Shown here one piece after another: positions 1 through 10,089 of a stretch of DNA of 64,000 bases (positions are counted from its first letter, which is position 1; the number at the start of each line of letters is the position of its first letter). Made by a program: the position numbers and the translations under genes. The stretch comes from Tethya wilhelma (Eukaryota; Porifera; Demospongiae; Tethyida; Tethyidae): NCBI GenBank assembly GCA_964030475.1, contig CAXIPT010000002.1, positions 10,558,373 through 10,622,372 on the forward strand. Reading direction: 5' to 3'. The notes under the pieces are model-generated. The model searched no databases. It saw nothing but the letters and a program-made list of their open reading frames with translations, and was not told the origin of the DNA.

Positions 1-156
1 TTTGCATGTGATCATTGAATAGCAACTGCCAAGCTGAAAAGGTGTTGGAAATGTAAGAGATGTTTATGCGCTGTGATTTGTGTTTGCAACTAATTTACCT
101 TTCGTTCTCACTGTAGATTGCTCTGTTTTGCGTGCACACTACGAACTGCTGAAGCA

Positions 157-903
157 ATGAAGTTGCTAATTGTCTTGCTGGCTTTCCTTGGCGTGAGCCA
201 GGCGCAGCAAATGACCAGCGTCTGTTCAACGGTATGTGATACATCTACCAGCAGTATGGTTCCACCTTCTGCTTCCAGCATGGAGCCCCCGTCCACTACA
301 AGTAGCATGGCCCCACCATCAACGAGTGGCATGGCCCCCCCATCAACCAGTGGCATGGCTCCCCCTTCAACCAGTGGCATGGCCCCACCATCAACTAGTA
401 GTGCCATGTCCAGTCCATCAGCCAGTGTGCCAATGAGCTCACCCAGTGTGTCTATGTCTGTCAGTACGTCGGTTGTGATGAGTGCCTCTCTGAACCCAAC
501 TACCACCGGTGCTGGTGTAACTCCCACACCTTCTGACTCGTCTGTTGCTATGACTACCACATCTGTTGAAATGTCGAGTCCAGCCATGAGCCCATCCAAC
601 CCAATAATGACATCATCGATGGCCCCCACTGAGTCGTCTGTTGGAAGTGCCACGCCCACCACTCCCTCTGTGGCCCCCAGTGGCAGTTGTCGAGTGGCCT
701 GCTCCACATTTGTCCTCCCTTCCATGACTCCAAGTGTCACTCCAAAGCCCAGCAACAAGGGACGTCCCAACGTGGGATTAGCTGTCGGCCTCACTATTGC
801 TGCACTGGTCATTCTGACGGTGGTTGTAGTCATTGCTGGATTCTTTATCTACAAGAGGTTTGGAAAGTACAAAGTCAGCTACGAGTCAATCCCTGAAAAT
901 TAG
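157..903 (+). CDS. mucin-like single-pass membrane protein
   Basis: A 248-residue protein in one exon. It opens with a clear signal peptide (MKLLIVLLAFLGVSQAQQ), continues with about 170 residues very rich in Ser, Thr, Pro and Met, and ends with a transmembrane helix (about residues 208-230) and a short basic-then-acidic tail ending YESIPEN. Four near-copies of the motif SGMAPPST lie at about residues 50-80. Two small Cys pairs flank the Ser/Thr-rich stalk (VCSTVC near the N-terminus, CRVAC before the helix). The composition predicts heavy O-glycosylation and a cell-surface role. The ATG at 157 is chosen because the signal peptide starts there; an acceptor-like CTGTAG ends at 116, so a 5' UTR intron is likely. 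No homologous family recognised; function is unknown. Confidence 0.7.
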   Translation: MKLLIVLLAFLGVSQAQQMTSVCSTVCDTSTSSMVPPSASSMEPPSTTSSMAPPSTSGMAPPSTSGMAPPSTSGMAPPSTSSAMSSPSASVPMSSPSVSMSVSTSVVMSASLNPTTTGAGVTPTPSDSSVAMTTTSVEMSSPAMSPSNPIMTSSMAPTESSVGSATPTTPSVAPSGSCRVACSTFVLPSMTPSVTPKPSNKGRPNVGLAVGLTIAALVILTVVVVIAGFFIYKRFGKYKVSYESIPEN

Positions 904-1302
904 TGATAATTATAGCCACCTCCTAATTGATGTCAGCATGTTAGAACTACTCTTTTACATTGAATTGTACAACAGGTCTTTTTTTGATTCGTTGTTTGTA
1001 TTGTCTCGGCTATTGTAAGTGCACACATGATTAAAACATTTTCCATGTTATTCATTCCAATTGCTATATATGTAGTCCATGCACTTTTATATTGCTTGTT
1101 TGTTGCGCAGTTTTCCTTCTTTTTTTGTAAACTTTTTATTAATTGATGTATACATCAATTAAAGACTGTTAATGTTGTATTGAAGATTGGTACAAAATTA
1201 ATGTTGATAAAACAATTTAATGGAAAAAATTATTGTTCAAAAATAATGTTTTAAAGACATGTATATTTTTGAGATTGACCTACATACATGTGCAAACATA
1301 GA
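904..1302. other. AT-rich intergenic spacer
   Basis: About 400 bp between the mucin-like gene and the convergent aquaporin gene. It is AT-rich and presumably holds both 3' UTRs. TTAATTGATGTATACATCAA around 1138-1157 is a short palindrome. No gene seen. Confidence 0.5.
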
Positions 1303-2191
1303 CTATTCACTATGTTGTCGTTTGCTCCAGAGTTTTGCCAGATACACTGCCAGAATTGTTCCAATGAACGGTCCAACCCAGAATACCATGATGTGGGTCA
1401 CACAGTCGCCCCACGTGAGGGAGTGCCAAGGAAGGGTGCAGCTGAAGGCGACCATTGGATTCATCATGGCTCCCGTGGTCGCCTGGAACTGAATGATCAG
1501 CAAGATGGTGATAATGGACTCCAGTAGCCCACGGTAGATGGACGGACGCAGGAACACTCGCGGCATGTACATGAGGAAGGTGACAAACATCTCCACTCCC
1601 GAGCCATACATCGAAGAAGCTTGAAGGAAATACTCTAACTTTGAGTCAATAAATGTCCTGTGTTCACGCGAAATGGTCTGTCCAATGAGATTCCAATAGG
1701 CCATCGTATAATAGACACCACACACGACCACAGACAGCAGCAAACATCTCTATGCTAACATAGACGGTGAAATGAACGACACTCCACGATGAAAACACAC
1801 CATACCACACACACCTGTAGAACACACTGCACGGATTAACGTAGGCATCTCTGAAGATATAAGGTGCCAAAAGAAGGCGAGCAAAGAGTATGAGCAAACC
1901 TAGAGTCGGTGACCACGTGTAACTGATGACAATTGTCTCCAGGGTCCACGCCACCCAGGCAAAGCTACACAGGAACTCGTTGATGTAATAGAAGAAGGCT
2001 GAACTCATCCATCCAGCAGCTGCTATGGATTGCCCCGTGAAGAGAATTGCCGCCACTAGCACGTGCGATAGAATACTCCACAGTGGGACATACAGAGAGA
2101 TACCATCCAGATAGTCTTCAACACTTTCCAGCACCATTGTGAAACCTTGCCAGACTCGTCTTGGTGCCGGTGAAACCTTACTAACAAACCT
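1303..2191 (-). CDS. AQP11: aquaporin-11-like unorthodox water channel
   Basis: Two exons (2191-1815 and 1747-1303) joined across a 67 bp GT-AG intron give a 273-residue polytopic membrane protein, the usual length of AQP11/12. The first pore box reads DAYVNPCSVFYR, with the NPC signature known from AQP11 in place of NPA. The second reads TGAMMNPMVAFS and is followed by VFWVGPFIGTILAVYL, the typical aquaporin helix-6 pattern. Second-box NPM instead of NPA is unusual. AQP11-type channels sit mainly in intracellular membranes and pass water, glycerol or peroxide. The ATG at 2191 is chosen by length; the frame stays open upstream without an ATG. The gene is divergent from p23 with 155 bp between start codons. 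Confidence 0.78.
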
Positions 2192-2346
2192 CATATAATT
2201 TTCAATATTTCTTTGGACGACCACGTGGTTACTTCTCCGGTTAATTAGAGTGGTGGCGGACTTGCACACAAAAAAGGAGAGTGAGGGTTTTGCTACTAAA
2301 CATTGTTCGTCTCTTGAGAGTAAGGCTTAATTTGCATCAGGAAACC
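2192..2346. promoter_or_regulatory. shared promoter of AQP11-like and p23 with CCACGTGG
   Basis: A 155 bp spacer between two divergent start codons. It contains the palindromic E-box CCACGTGG at 2221-2228, the bHLH-ZIP (USF/Myc/MITF type) consensus. The same octamer lies just upstream of the Acl4-like gene and of both GARS copies. The role is inferred from position and motif only. Confidence 0.45.
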
Positions 2347-3234
2347 ATGGCACAAACCAAGTAAGCCTGACATGTTGGCTGCAATGAGCGTGCATGCATG
2401 ATTCTAAATAATGCACACCACCCCCTCCTATTATTGGTCTGCAGTGCCCTCCATCCCAGCATCCTGTGGGCCCAGAGGAACGACACAGTGCTGCTGTCAG
2501 TGAATGTCAATGATATTTGCGATGAGAAGTTCTCGCTTGAAGAGAAAGTGTTCACATTCTCTGGCACTGGAGGTTCTGAGAACCATCAATACCAGGTGGA
2601 GCTGGAGTTCTACAAAGAAGTTATACCCCAGGTTAGTTGCAGTGAAAGAGAGGGAGAATGGTGTGAGTTGTTAGGTACATTCCCTGCAGGAGTCAAAGCA
2701 CAAGAAGACAGCTAGAGGGTTGTATTTTGTCATCAAGAAGAAGGAGCCTGGTCCTTACTGGCCAAGATTACTCAACAGCAAACAGAAGGTTAGCAATTGC
2801 AGTTGCATGCATCAATGCAGGCTCATACATACATTGCTAACACACACACTGACCTGTGCAGTGTGGCTTCATCCATACCGACTTCAATCGTTGGAAAGAT
2901 GAAGATGAAAGTGATGATGAAGGGGAAAGCCCTTACGATGATTCCAATCTGAATTCTGTGAGTGAAACATTACATCACAATGATGTCATAATTATGATAA
3001 TATTATGATATGTTCTGCAGCTGATGCAACAGATGGGAGGTGGTTTTGGCGGAGGTCTGGGGGGAGGGGCTGGAGGTGGTGGTGTTCCAGGACCACAGAC
3101 CTTAGAGGTCGGTTGTAAACTGAGCTTCATTTATGCATTTTACAGCTGTCTTTAATTTGCTGGTTATACATCTGCAGGACCTAGAGAGTGAGTCAGACAG
3201 TGATGATGAACCACTGCCAGATCTAGAGCAATGA
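2347..3234 (+). CDS. PTGES3: p23 co-chaperone / prostaglandin E synthase 3
   Basis: Six exons (2347-2360, 2445-2631, 2690-2788, 2862-2957, 3021-3107, 3178-3234) encode 179 residues, all with GT-AG introns. The protein begins MAQTNALHPSILWAQRND, matching the p23 CS-domain start. It contains the signature PYWPRLL and the FNRWKDEDESDDE segment, and ends in the acidic tail DSDDEPLPDLEQ. p23 binds ATP-bound HSP90 through the CS beta-sandwich and stabilises client complexes. The acidic tail, needed for passive chaperoning in the family, carries an extra glycine-rich run (about residues 133-153) coded by exon 5. The 14 nt first exon supplies the start; the ATG is the first in the shared AQP11/p23 promoter region. 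Confidence 0.93.
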
Positions 3235-3356
3235 GAATCCCGTTTATAAAACTTTTGTTTTTTCTTCTTTCTGTTATAGCAGTTTTGTGTGCATTGTGAG
3301 GTATTGGTAGTATGCTGTTTTGAAATTTCTTTCTATCTAATTAAACGAACATAAGT

Positions 3357-3364
3357 CCACGTGG
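3357..3364. promoter_or_regulatory. CCACGTGG E-box upstream of Acl4-like gene
   Basis: A perfect palindromic E-box 18 bp before the ATG at 3382. The intergenic distance from the p23 stop is only 147 bp, so this lies in the core promoter or 5' UTR. Confidence 0.4.
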
Positions 3365-3381
3365 TCAAGAGCAGACATAGC

Positions 3382-4817
3382 ATGGGTAGGAAAAGCAAAC
3401 TCAAGCTGAAAGCCAAGGCCAAAGGTGATATGAGGATGAATGTGTGTGGACTGTATGGGACTGTGTTGAAGCTGATGAGTGTGTTTCACATTAATTAGGT
3501 CTGGGTGTGGCCAAACCGAAGATCAAGAAGAAAGCAACCAAGTCCAAGCCAGCTCAGCAATATTCCACAGAGGATCTCCTACTGAAGGTGAGGTATGAGT
3601 ACAATATGTCCTTCCTTAGCATTATTATGTGCTTTTCTAACAGGTGGATGAGTGTGTGGATTCATTCCAGTACGAGTTAGCTTGTAAATTCTGTGAGAGG
3701 GCTCTTCAAAATGATCCTGACAACGAGGCCATCTTGGACACCTATGCCCCTCTACTCCTGGAGATAGGAGACACTGATAAAGCCATAGAAATATCCTTTA
3801 TCTGATCCTGTCCTAACATGCCTGTGTATAGAATGAAGCTCTCTACACAGGCAAGTAATATTCACCTCCTTGACTGTTAATGTGCTCACATGTTCAAGAG
3901 AGGCATTGACCTTTGTCCTGATAAAGGTCACAGCAAGTACCTTTATCTCGGCCAACTGAGCTCAGGAGAAGAAGCCATAGTACTGCTTACCAAGGGGATA
4001 GAAATCATGTCAGCAACCTTTCACCCCTCAGCCAGTGATGAGGGCGGAGCTTGTGCCGTGGAATGTGATGATGGTGCATCTCGCGAGGAGCTCTCCAATG
4101 CCTACTGCTCACTGGCCGAAGTCTACCTCACTGATGAATGGTGAGAAGATATGGGCTAAAGTCCATCAGATGTGAGAATGCCAGTAGAAACTTTATTTTC
4201 CGAGTGATTTCAAACTTTCAAACACCATTGGAAAGTGCTTGTTCTCCCCATTCTTTTGATTGCTTTTTCAGCTTCCTACACCTTACCAGTCAAAGTTACC
4301 CATTTGTCTCATAAGAAAAGTGTTGTATGAATCTCATTATTTTACTTTTAGCAGCATTCTCAAAGCAGATGGACTTGGTATAATAATTATAGTCTGTGTA
4401 GATATCAAGTTAATTAATTTTGATGATAAAATTTATGATATTCTTTCAGTTTTACAGCTGACGCTGGTCGGCTGTGCCATGAGTGCTGCTCCAGAGCTAT
4501 GGAACTGTCTCCCACCAACCCAGAGGCCTACCAACTCATGACAAACTGTTTGTTGAGTCAGCAGAAAGTGGATGAAGCAAGAACTATATTAATGAAAGGC
4601 GTGGCATTATGGTTGCCTAGCAACAGCAGTGACAAACTGTCAACTATGGATAGTACTTCGGCTAGTGGATCACATGACCAAGCCAGTGGATCACATGATC
4701 AGGCAGAAAATGTTATACCTCCGTATTTCTCCAGAGTAAACACTGCAAAACTGTTATTGGAGCTTCAAGAGTTTGATGTACATAAGATATTGAATCTCCC
4801 ATGAAATATCTTGACAC

Positions 4818-4869
<52 letters not shown>

Positions 4870-5269
4870 CCCAGGTGGCCCAGCAGGTGCTGGAGGGTCT
4901 ATTGAGAGAGGATGATGAGGTGGTTGGTGTGTGGTACCTCATGGGATGGCTCTACACACTCTTGAAGGATGCTGACTCAGCAAGATTCTACCTAGAACAG
5001 GCACAAGCTGTAGGTCAAGTGTTTACTAATATATTGTACATATTAGTGGCTTTATTGCAATTAATACAGCCATTTTGTGCATGTGTTTGTTTCAGCTGTT
5101 CGTAAGGGTTGGTTGTGATGAGGTGGAGATTCTTGAGCACATCTCTGAGCTGCTGAGTGAACTGGGACCAGCGTCTGATGAACAACCTTTGGACTCCCAG
5201 CAAGAGAAAGATGATGACTTCACTTCAGAAGATGAACAGGACAGAACTACCAGCATGGATGTTAGCTAA
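3382..5269 (+). CDS. Acl4-like TPR protein, probable Rpl4 assembly chaperone
   Basis: Seven exons (3382-3424, 3499-3587, 3644-3790, 3890-4140, 4450-4777, 4875-5009, 5096-5269) give 388 residues. The start is highly basic (MGRKSKLKLKAKAK, then PKIKKKATKSKP). TPR-type helices follow, for example YELACKFCERALQNDPDNEA and PTNPEAYQLMTNCLLSQQK, then an acidic tail (SEDEQDR). The segment EVYLTDEC just before a Cys-rich helix resembles the yeast Acl4 family, which escorts new ribosomal protein L4 into the nucleus. The assignment rests on remembered family pattern, so function is probable rather than certain. The exon 3/exon 4 join needs an ATATCCTTT...AC intron, described separately; all other introns are GT-AG. 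Confidence 0.65.
3791..3889 (+). other. probable U12-type AT-AC intron
   Basis: This 99 bp intron starts with ATATCCTTT, the exact U12 donor consensus, contains TCCTTGAC (a U12 branch-point match) 16 nt from the end, and ends in CAC. Splicing it out joins GDTDKAIE to MFKRGIDLCPD in phase 0, restoring a continuous TPR helix pair. No GT-AG pair in this interval keeps the reading frame, because exon 3 hits a stop at 3803 and the next exon is closed upstream by TAA near 3878. Confidence 0.8.
4159..4376 (+). mobile_element. MITE-like inverted-repeat element, copy 1
   Basis: About 218 bp inside an intron of the Acl4-like gene. The ends are inverted repeats (AAGTCCATCAGATGTGAGAA and the complement of CATTCTCAAAGCAGATGGAC). 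The copy at 7271-7488 in PHGDH is the same sequence in opposite orientation with few differences. No coding capacity, so a non-autonomous DNA transposon is the best reading. Confidence 0.7.
4818..4867 (+). repeat. CT microsatellite at a 3' splice site
   Basis: A (CT)n run of about 50 bp followed by CCCCCCAG and exon 6 of the Acl4-like gene at 4875. The repeat is in the position of the polypyrimidine tract. Confidence 0.85.
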
Positions 5270-5784
5270 TCCGTGCTTACATGCACTGTGAGGCATACGT
5301 GTATAGATGTCTGTGTGTGTGTGCTTGTAAGATTCTCTGTTTTTAGGAAGTTTTGTAAGCTACTGTGAATTGTATTCTCATGTATTCTTTCATTCATTCG
5401 TTTGTACAGACTTATGTAGTGACGCATGCGCTGAATGGAATGATACATGGTGGTTATATTATGTCCATTATCCATGGCTTTGAGTGTATTGTGATCTTTA
5501 GCAATAGCAAGGTAAGTTACTGACTTATGAGTCACTGCATTATCATTTTCAGAATCAAGTATTATTCTAGTAATACAATGCATACACTCAAAAAATACAT
5601 GCATACTTGCAACTCATGGCATATCATGAGAAGCTCTGGGCCAAGCAAAAAGGTCATGATCCTAGCAAATTAAACCGGCGACCCTTTACCATAGCACGTT
5701 GCGCTACAAAGACACTAAAAGAAGTCCTAGAGAAGAACAAAAGTGGGTGGATCAGATCAGATTCCGTACAAACTCTTTGGAAAG
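5270..5784. other. intergenic region upstream of PHGDH
   Basis: About 515 bp between the Acl4-like stop and the PHGDH start. It should hold the Acl4-like 3' UTR and the PHGDH promoter. Short open frames here have no coding signature. The octamer CCACGTGG is not present. Confidence 0.4.
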
Positions 5785-6208
5785 ATGTCTTTTAAGTTGA
5801 ACAAGGTGCTCATCAGTGATTCTGTGGACGTGTTGTGCCGCCAGATTCTCGAGGATGGCGGTATAACGGTGGACTACAGAGCAGGCATCAGCAAAGACGA
5901 GCTGCTCACCATCATAAAGGTGCGACTATTATTATAGCTAGGAGTTTTCAGTGTAAGCAAGATGAACTGTTGGTTTAATTCAATACTGTCAATACTGTCA
6001 TATGATCTACTGTGTTTTTGGTCAGGATTATGAAGGCCTTATTGTAAGGTCAAGCACAAAGGTCACAGCAGAGGTCATTCAAGCTGGACAGAGATTGAAA
6101 CTGATTGGTCGAGCTGGTACTGGAGTCGACAACATTGACCTCAATGCAGCCACTGCTAATGGAGTCATTGTGATGAAGTGAGGAGAACTGGTAGCATATA
6201 TCACCGAT

Positions 6209-6243
<35 letters not shown>

Positions 6244-7792
6244 CACTCCTGGCGGAAACACCATAAGTGCTACGGAGCATACTTGTGCTCTGATATCATC
6301 TCTTGCAAGGTATGTCATGCAACACAAAACCACGCCCATCAATGCTATCAATCCACTGGTACTAATTGCAGGAATATCCCCTTGGGCTGTGCCTCATTGA
6401 AGGATGGAAAGTGGGACAGGAAGAAATTCATGGGGGTCGAACTGGAGGGTAAAACCCTGGGGATTATTGGCTTGGGTCGCATTGGACGTGAGGTGGCTCT
6501 GAGGATGCAGTCGTTTGGAATGAAGGTAAAACACAGACAGCCATTTTGAGCTTCATAATCACTCCACCCCCTGGTTAATTAGTTCATCAGATACCCATTC
6601 ACATTAGCAAAGGTCTTAACATCGGTTCACAATATTTCCTGCTTGTAAAAATTATTTGCTCGCAGATACGCAGGAACGTAGCGTATCAAACGTACATTTG
6701 GACAATTTGTCTAAATCTGCATCAATGTGTTGCATTGCCAAAATTAATGTGAAGTACTAATTATTGTGTCCATGCCGTCTCTTTTAGACCGTTGGCTACG
6801 ACCCCTTGGTGCCAGCTGAAGCAGCTGCAGAGTTCAATGTCCAGTTCCTTGAGTTGGAAGAGATTTGGCCGGTGGTTGACTTTGTCACAGTTCACACCCC
6901 CCTTATCCCACAGACCAGAGGTTAGCTACGTACAGGAATGGATGCAGCATTCAAGTGATAAAATTACTTGTGTATAAAGTAAGATGAGCTGGCATCGCTG
7001 TCGTCTCTCTGCCAGGTCTCATGAATGATGTTGTGTTTGGCAAGTGCAAGAAAGGAGTCAGGGTCATTAACGTCGCTAGGGGGGGAATTATTGACGAGTC
7101 AGCATTATTGAGAGCTCTTGAGAGTGGTCAGTGTGGCGGAGCTGGTCTTGATGTCTACTCTGAGGAGCCGCCCAAGAGTGACGCACTTTGGTGAGCTGAT
7201 GGCTGTGGCAGTAGCACTGATATATAGGCATCAGGGATGGTACCTGTCCCATTGTTGTACAGCCTTCCTAATGTCCATCTGGTTTGAGAATGCCGCTGAA
7301 AGTGAAATAATGAGATTCATGCAATGCTTTTCCTATGGAACAAAATAGCTAACTTTTGACTGGTAAGGTGTAGGAAGCTTTAAAAAAGAATGGGGAGAAT
7401 GAATGCTTTTCAATGGTACTGAAATCGGTTGGATAATAAGAAGTTATTTGATTTTTTTCTACTGGCATTCTCAAACCAGATGAATTTTAAGCTGAGATAC
7501 TGACCTCAGTGTACTGTGTGCATAAAGGCTATTAATTTGTAAGTCAAAATGCTATAGGATTCTTTGTCTATAGTCCCAAACTTTCTATTGCACATTGTGT
7601 GTTCTCTTACATGTAGGTCACTGATCAAGCATCCTAACGTGGTGTCCACACCTCATCTTGGAGCCAGTACTAATGAAGCTCAGCTCAAAGTGGCCAGAGA
7701 AATAGCTGAGCAGTTTGTGGCAGCTGTCAAAGGAGAAGGACTGACTGGAGTGGTAAGATAACAGCACAGCTTTTGTCAACAGACCAGCACCA

Positions 7793-7854
<62 letters not shown>

Positions 7855-8547
7855 AATGTACCTAAAGTAGCAGTTGCAATGGCATCAGACGTTGCACCAT
7901 GGTTGCTACTGGTTACCAGACTGACCAATCTCCTGGTGTCTTCATTGAATGGGGAGCCCTCGTCAATTACAGTCAAGATCAATGGTGGCAAGTTGTCCAA
8001 GTGGCTCGAGGTCATTGAGAGAGCAGTGATGGTTGGCTGTGCTACTAGTGGAGGGGCAGGGAAGAAGATCAATGTCGTTAATGTGAAGAGCCTTGCCGCC
8101 AAGACCAGCGTCACTGTTGTGGAGAGTGAAGGTGTGGAGGGGGTGAGTGTGACCTGTGAGGGGTTCACACTCGAAGGAAACATGCTGTGTCCGGTTCCCG
8201 TTCTGACTGGAATTAATGGAATTAGAATGGGAATCATTGAGCTGAATGGACACGTTCTGGTGTTCAAGGGGGTTTCCCCTGGTGATGTCATCAAGACTGT
8301 GGATGGAATCAATGAGGTTTGTAGATTATTAACTTAATTTTCATCGCTAAAACTTTTCACCATTCATGTATTGCATGTATGTACGTTTGCCCACACGTAT
8401 TATACTGCATGTTGAGTCGCACTGTGACTTCATAATATTTTCTACTGCTGCGTGCAGGTTCATAGTTCAGGAGAGTACACCATTGTCAAGACCACCAGTG
8501 AGACAGTCGCTAAGGAAACCAATTGTATTGCCAAGTTTAAGTTTTAA
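5785..8547 (+). CDS. PHGDH: D-3-phosphoglycerate dehydrogenase
   Basis: Nine exons (5785-5919, 6026-6177, 6244-6309, 6372-6525, 6788-6920, 7016-7190, 7617-7752, 7783-8316, 8458-8547). The enzyme oxidises 3-phosphoglycerate with NAD+ as the first step of serine synthesis. Visible family motifs are [12 protein letters not shown], the Rossmann fingerprint [24 protein letters not shown] with the catalytic Arg, and [11 protein letters not shown] with the catalytic His. The long C-terminal regulatory region typical of animal PHGDH follows (NVPKVAVAM... to FKF). Exon 8 is odd: the only in-frame AG acceptor lies before the CT microsatellite, so the model adds 23 residues, mostly alternating Leu-Ser. 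Otherwise an acceptor at 7852 has been lost. The total of 524 residues is close to the family length. Confidence 0.92.
6211..6242 (+). repeat. CA microsatellite ending in PHGDH exon 3 acceptor
   Basis: A (CA)n run that itself provides the CACAG acceptor before exon 3 at 6244. Confidence 0.85.
7271..7488 (-). mobile_element. MITE-like inverted-repeat element, copy 2
   Basis: About 218 bp in the PHGDH intron 7190-7617. It is the reverse complement of the element at 4159-4376, with shared interior text such as AATGAGATTCAT and GGTAAGGTGTAGGAAGC. Termini read GTCCATCTGGTTTGAGAATG and CATTCTCAAACCAGATGAAT. Confidence 0.7.
7797..7851 (+). repeat. PHGDH: CT microsatellite at the PHGDH exon 8 boundary
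   Basis: About 55 bp of (TC)n directly before GTCAATGTACC, where the conserved protein resumes. Read in frame it encodes Leu-Ser repeats. No AG precedes 7852 except upstream of the repeat. Confidence 0.85.
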
Positions 8548-8781
8548 TTCGATCACTTTCAAACATTTAGGGACTGTTATAATTTGTTGAGTGCTAGCTA
8601 CTTTTCCTCGTGCAATTGAGTTATAATAGTTATTGAGTTTAAATTGGAACAATATTTATTATTAGTTGAATCAATTAATATTAATTTTAGTGTTAATTAT
8701 ATTGATCTCATGAATTGAATTTAAAAGAAAAAGATTTCTGTACATAATATTTAGTTTTCAGTGGTTTGTATATGTCTGTTG

Positions 8782-9990
8782 TCATAGCAACCAGTTCTGC
8801 CCTCCAGTCTGCATCTTAAGGAATGTGGTTTGAGCCAACTTCTCCATCTTGGCCAGCTGTTGGACCGATGGTGCTAGCTGGTCGCTGTGGCTCTCTGCAA
8901 CAATGGCTGCCTTCCCTTTCTTTGCGCCATAGACCGTCTTCCCATCATACTCACTCACAGGGACATCAAACTGCTTCGTCACGTGAGCAATGCTCACACC
9001 AAGATGGGTCTCAATGTCTGACAGGTACTGCAGAAAAGTAGAGAGAACATTAGGCATGTGAACAAAAAATCAGTGTGTAATATTCAGTAAGAGAGCGTGG
9101 GAATGAGGCTAACAAGATGCCCTCTGAGAAAGAACTTAAGAAGGCCTGGTTCGATGAGACTTACCTGCATCTCATCATACCATATGGTACAGCCACCATG
9201 CTCCACCAGGTCAGTATTCCTGCAGTTCTTGCCTCTACTAGGACAAGTGTGATACCAGACCTACAGGACAAAGATACAAACTGACCTACAGGACAACGGT
9301 AGCTAGAGGTGTGACCCAATACCTTCTCCTTGACTTTGGCGACCAATGAGATGGCCAGGCCCATTCTCTCCGCCCTCCCCACCCGGCCGATACGATGGAC
9401 GTAGTTCTGTTTGTCGTCCGGGAGGGTGACGTTGATCACGTAGGGGATCCCGGAGATGTCTATGCCTCGGGCAGCAACGTCGGTGCATATCAGAAACCTC
9501 ACTTCCCCATTCTATAGAGCATACACATAATGGTGATGATGTAATGATGATGTAATGCACTCACTTTGAATGCTAGGAGGTTTGACTTTCTCTCCTGAGG
9601 GCGTCTGTCGCTATGGAGACACACGCAAGAATACTCATTAACCATAGCCTTAGAACCTGAAGAAAACGTGAATACTAGTGCTAAGATTACTGACAATTTA
9701 CTGAGTGAAATTACTGACCTCCCCCAAGTGATACGAGATGGTTCTCAATGTTGTCACAGTCTAGTTTGGTTCGACAGAATATGATGGCCTGGTCCATCTT
9801 GTGAGCGTCGATGGCCCTCACTAGATAGTCTCCCTTCAGCACCTTCACTGCCTCCGACAGAGACTCTACGTTACCATGGAAATAGTAATTGAAAGGGTAT
9901 GTTTTAGTGCAGCTATTATTAAGTTACCTGGCGATGGTTTCCCAGCAGAGTGACTCTCAGCTTTAGAATGGACGCCATCAGTCTTAGAGA

Positions 9991-10089
<99 letters not shown>

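Noticed and set aside
108..833. 241-residue open frame antisense to the mucin-like gene
   Set aside because: It is the mirror of a repetitive Ser/Thr/Pro-rich coding region; no domain, no ATG context, and the sense frame has signal peptide and membrane helix.
3841..3861. GC-AG intron donor CAG/GCAAGT in the Acl4-like gene
   Set aside because: It looks like a good GC donor, but using it needs an extra mini-exon and gives no in-frame acceptor; the AT-AC intron gives a perfect join.
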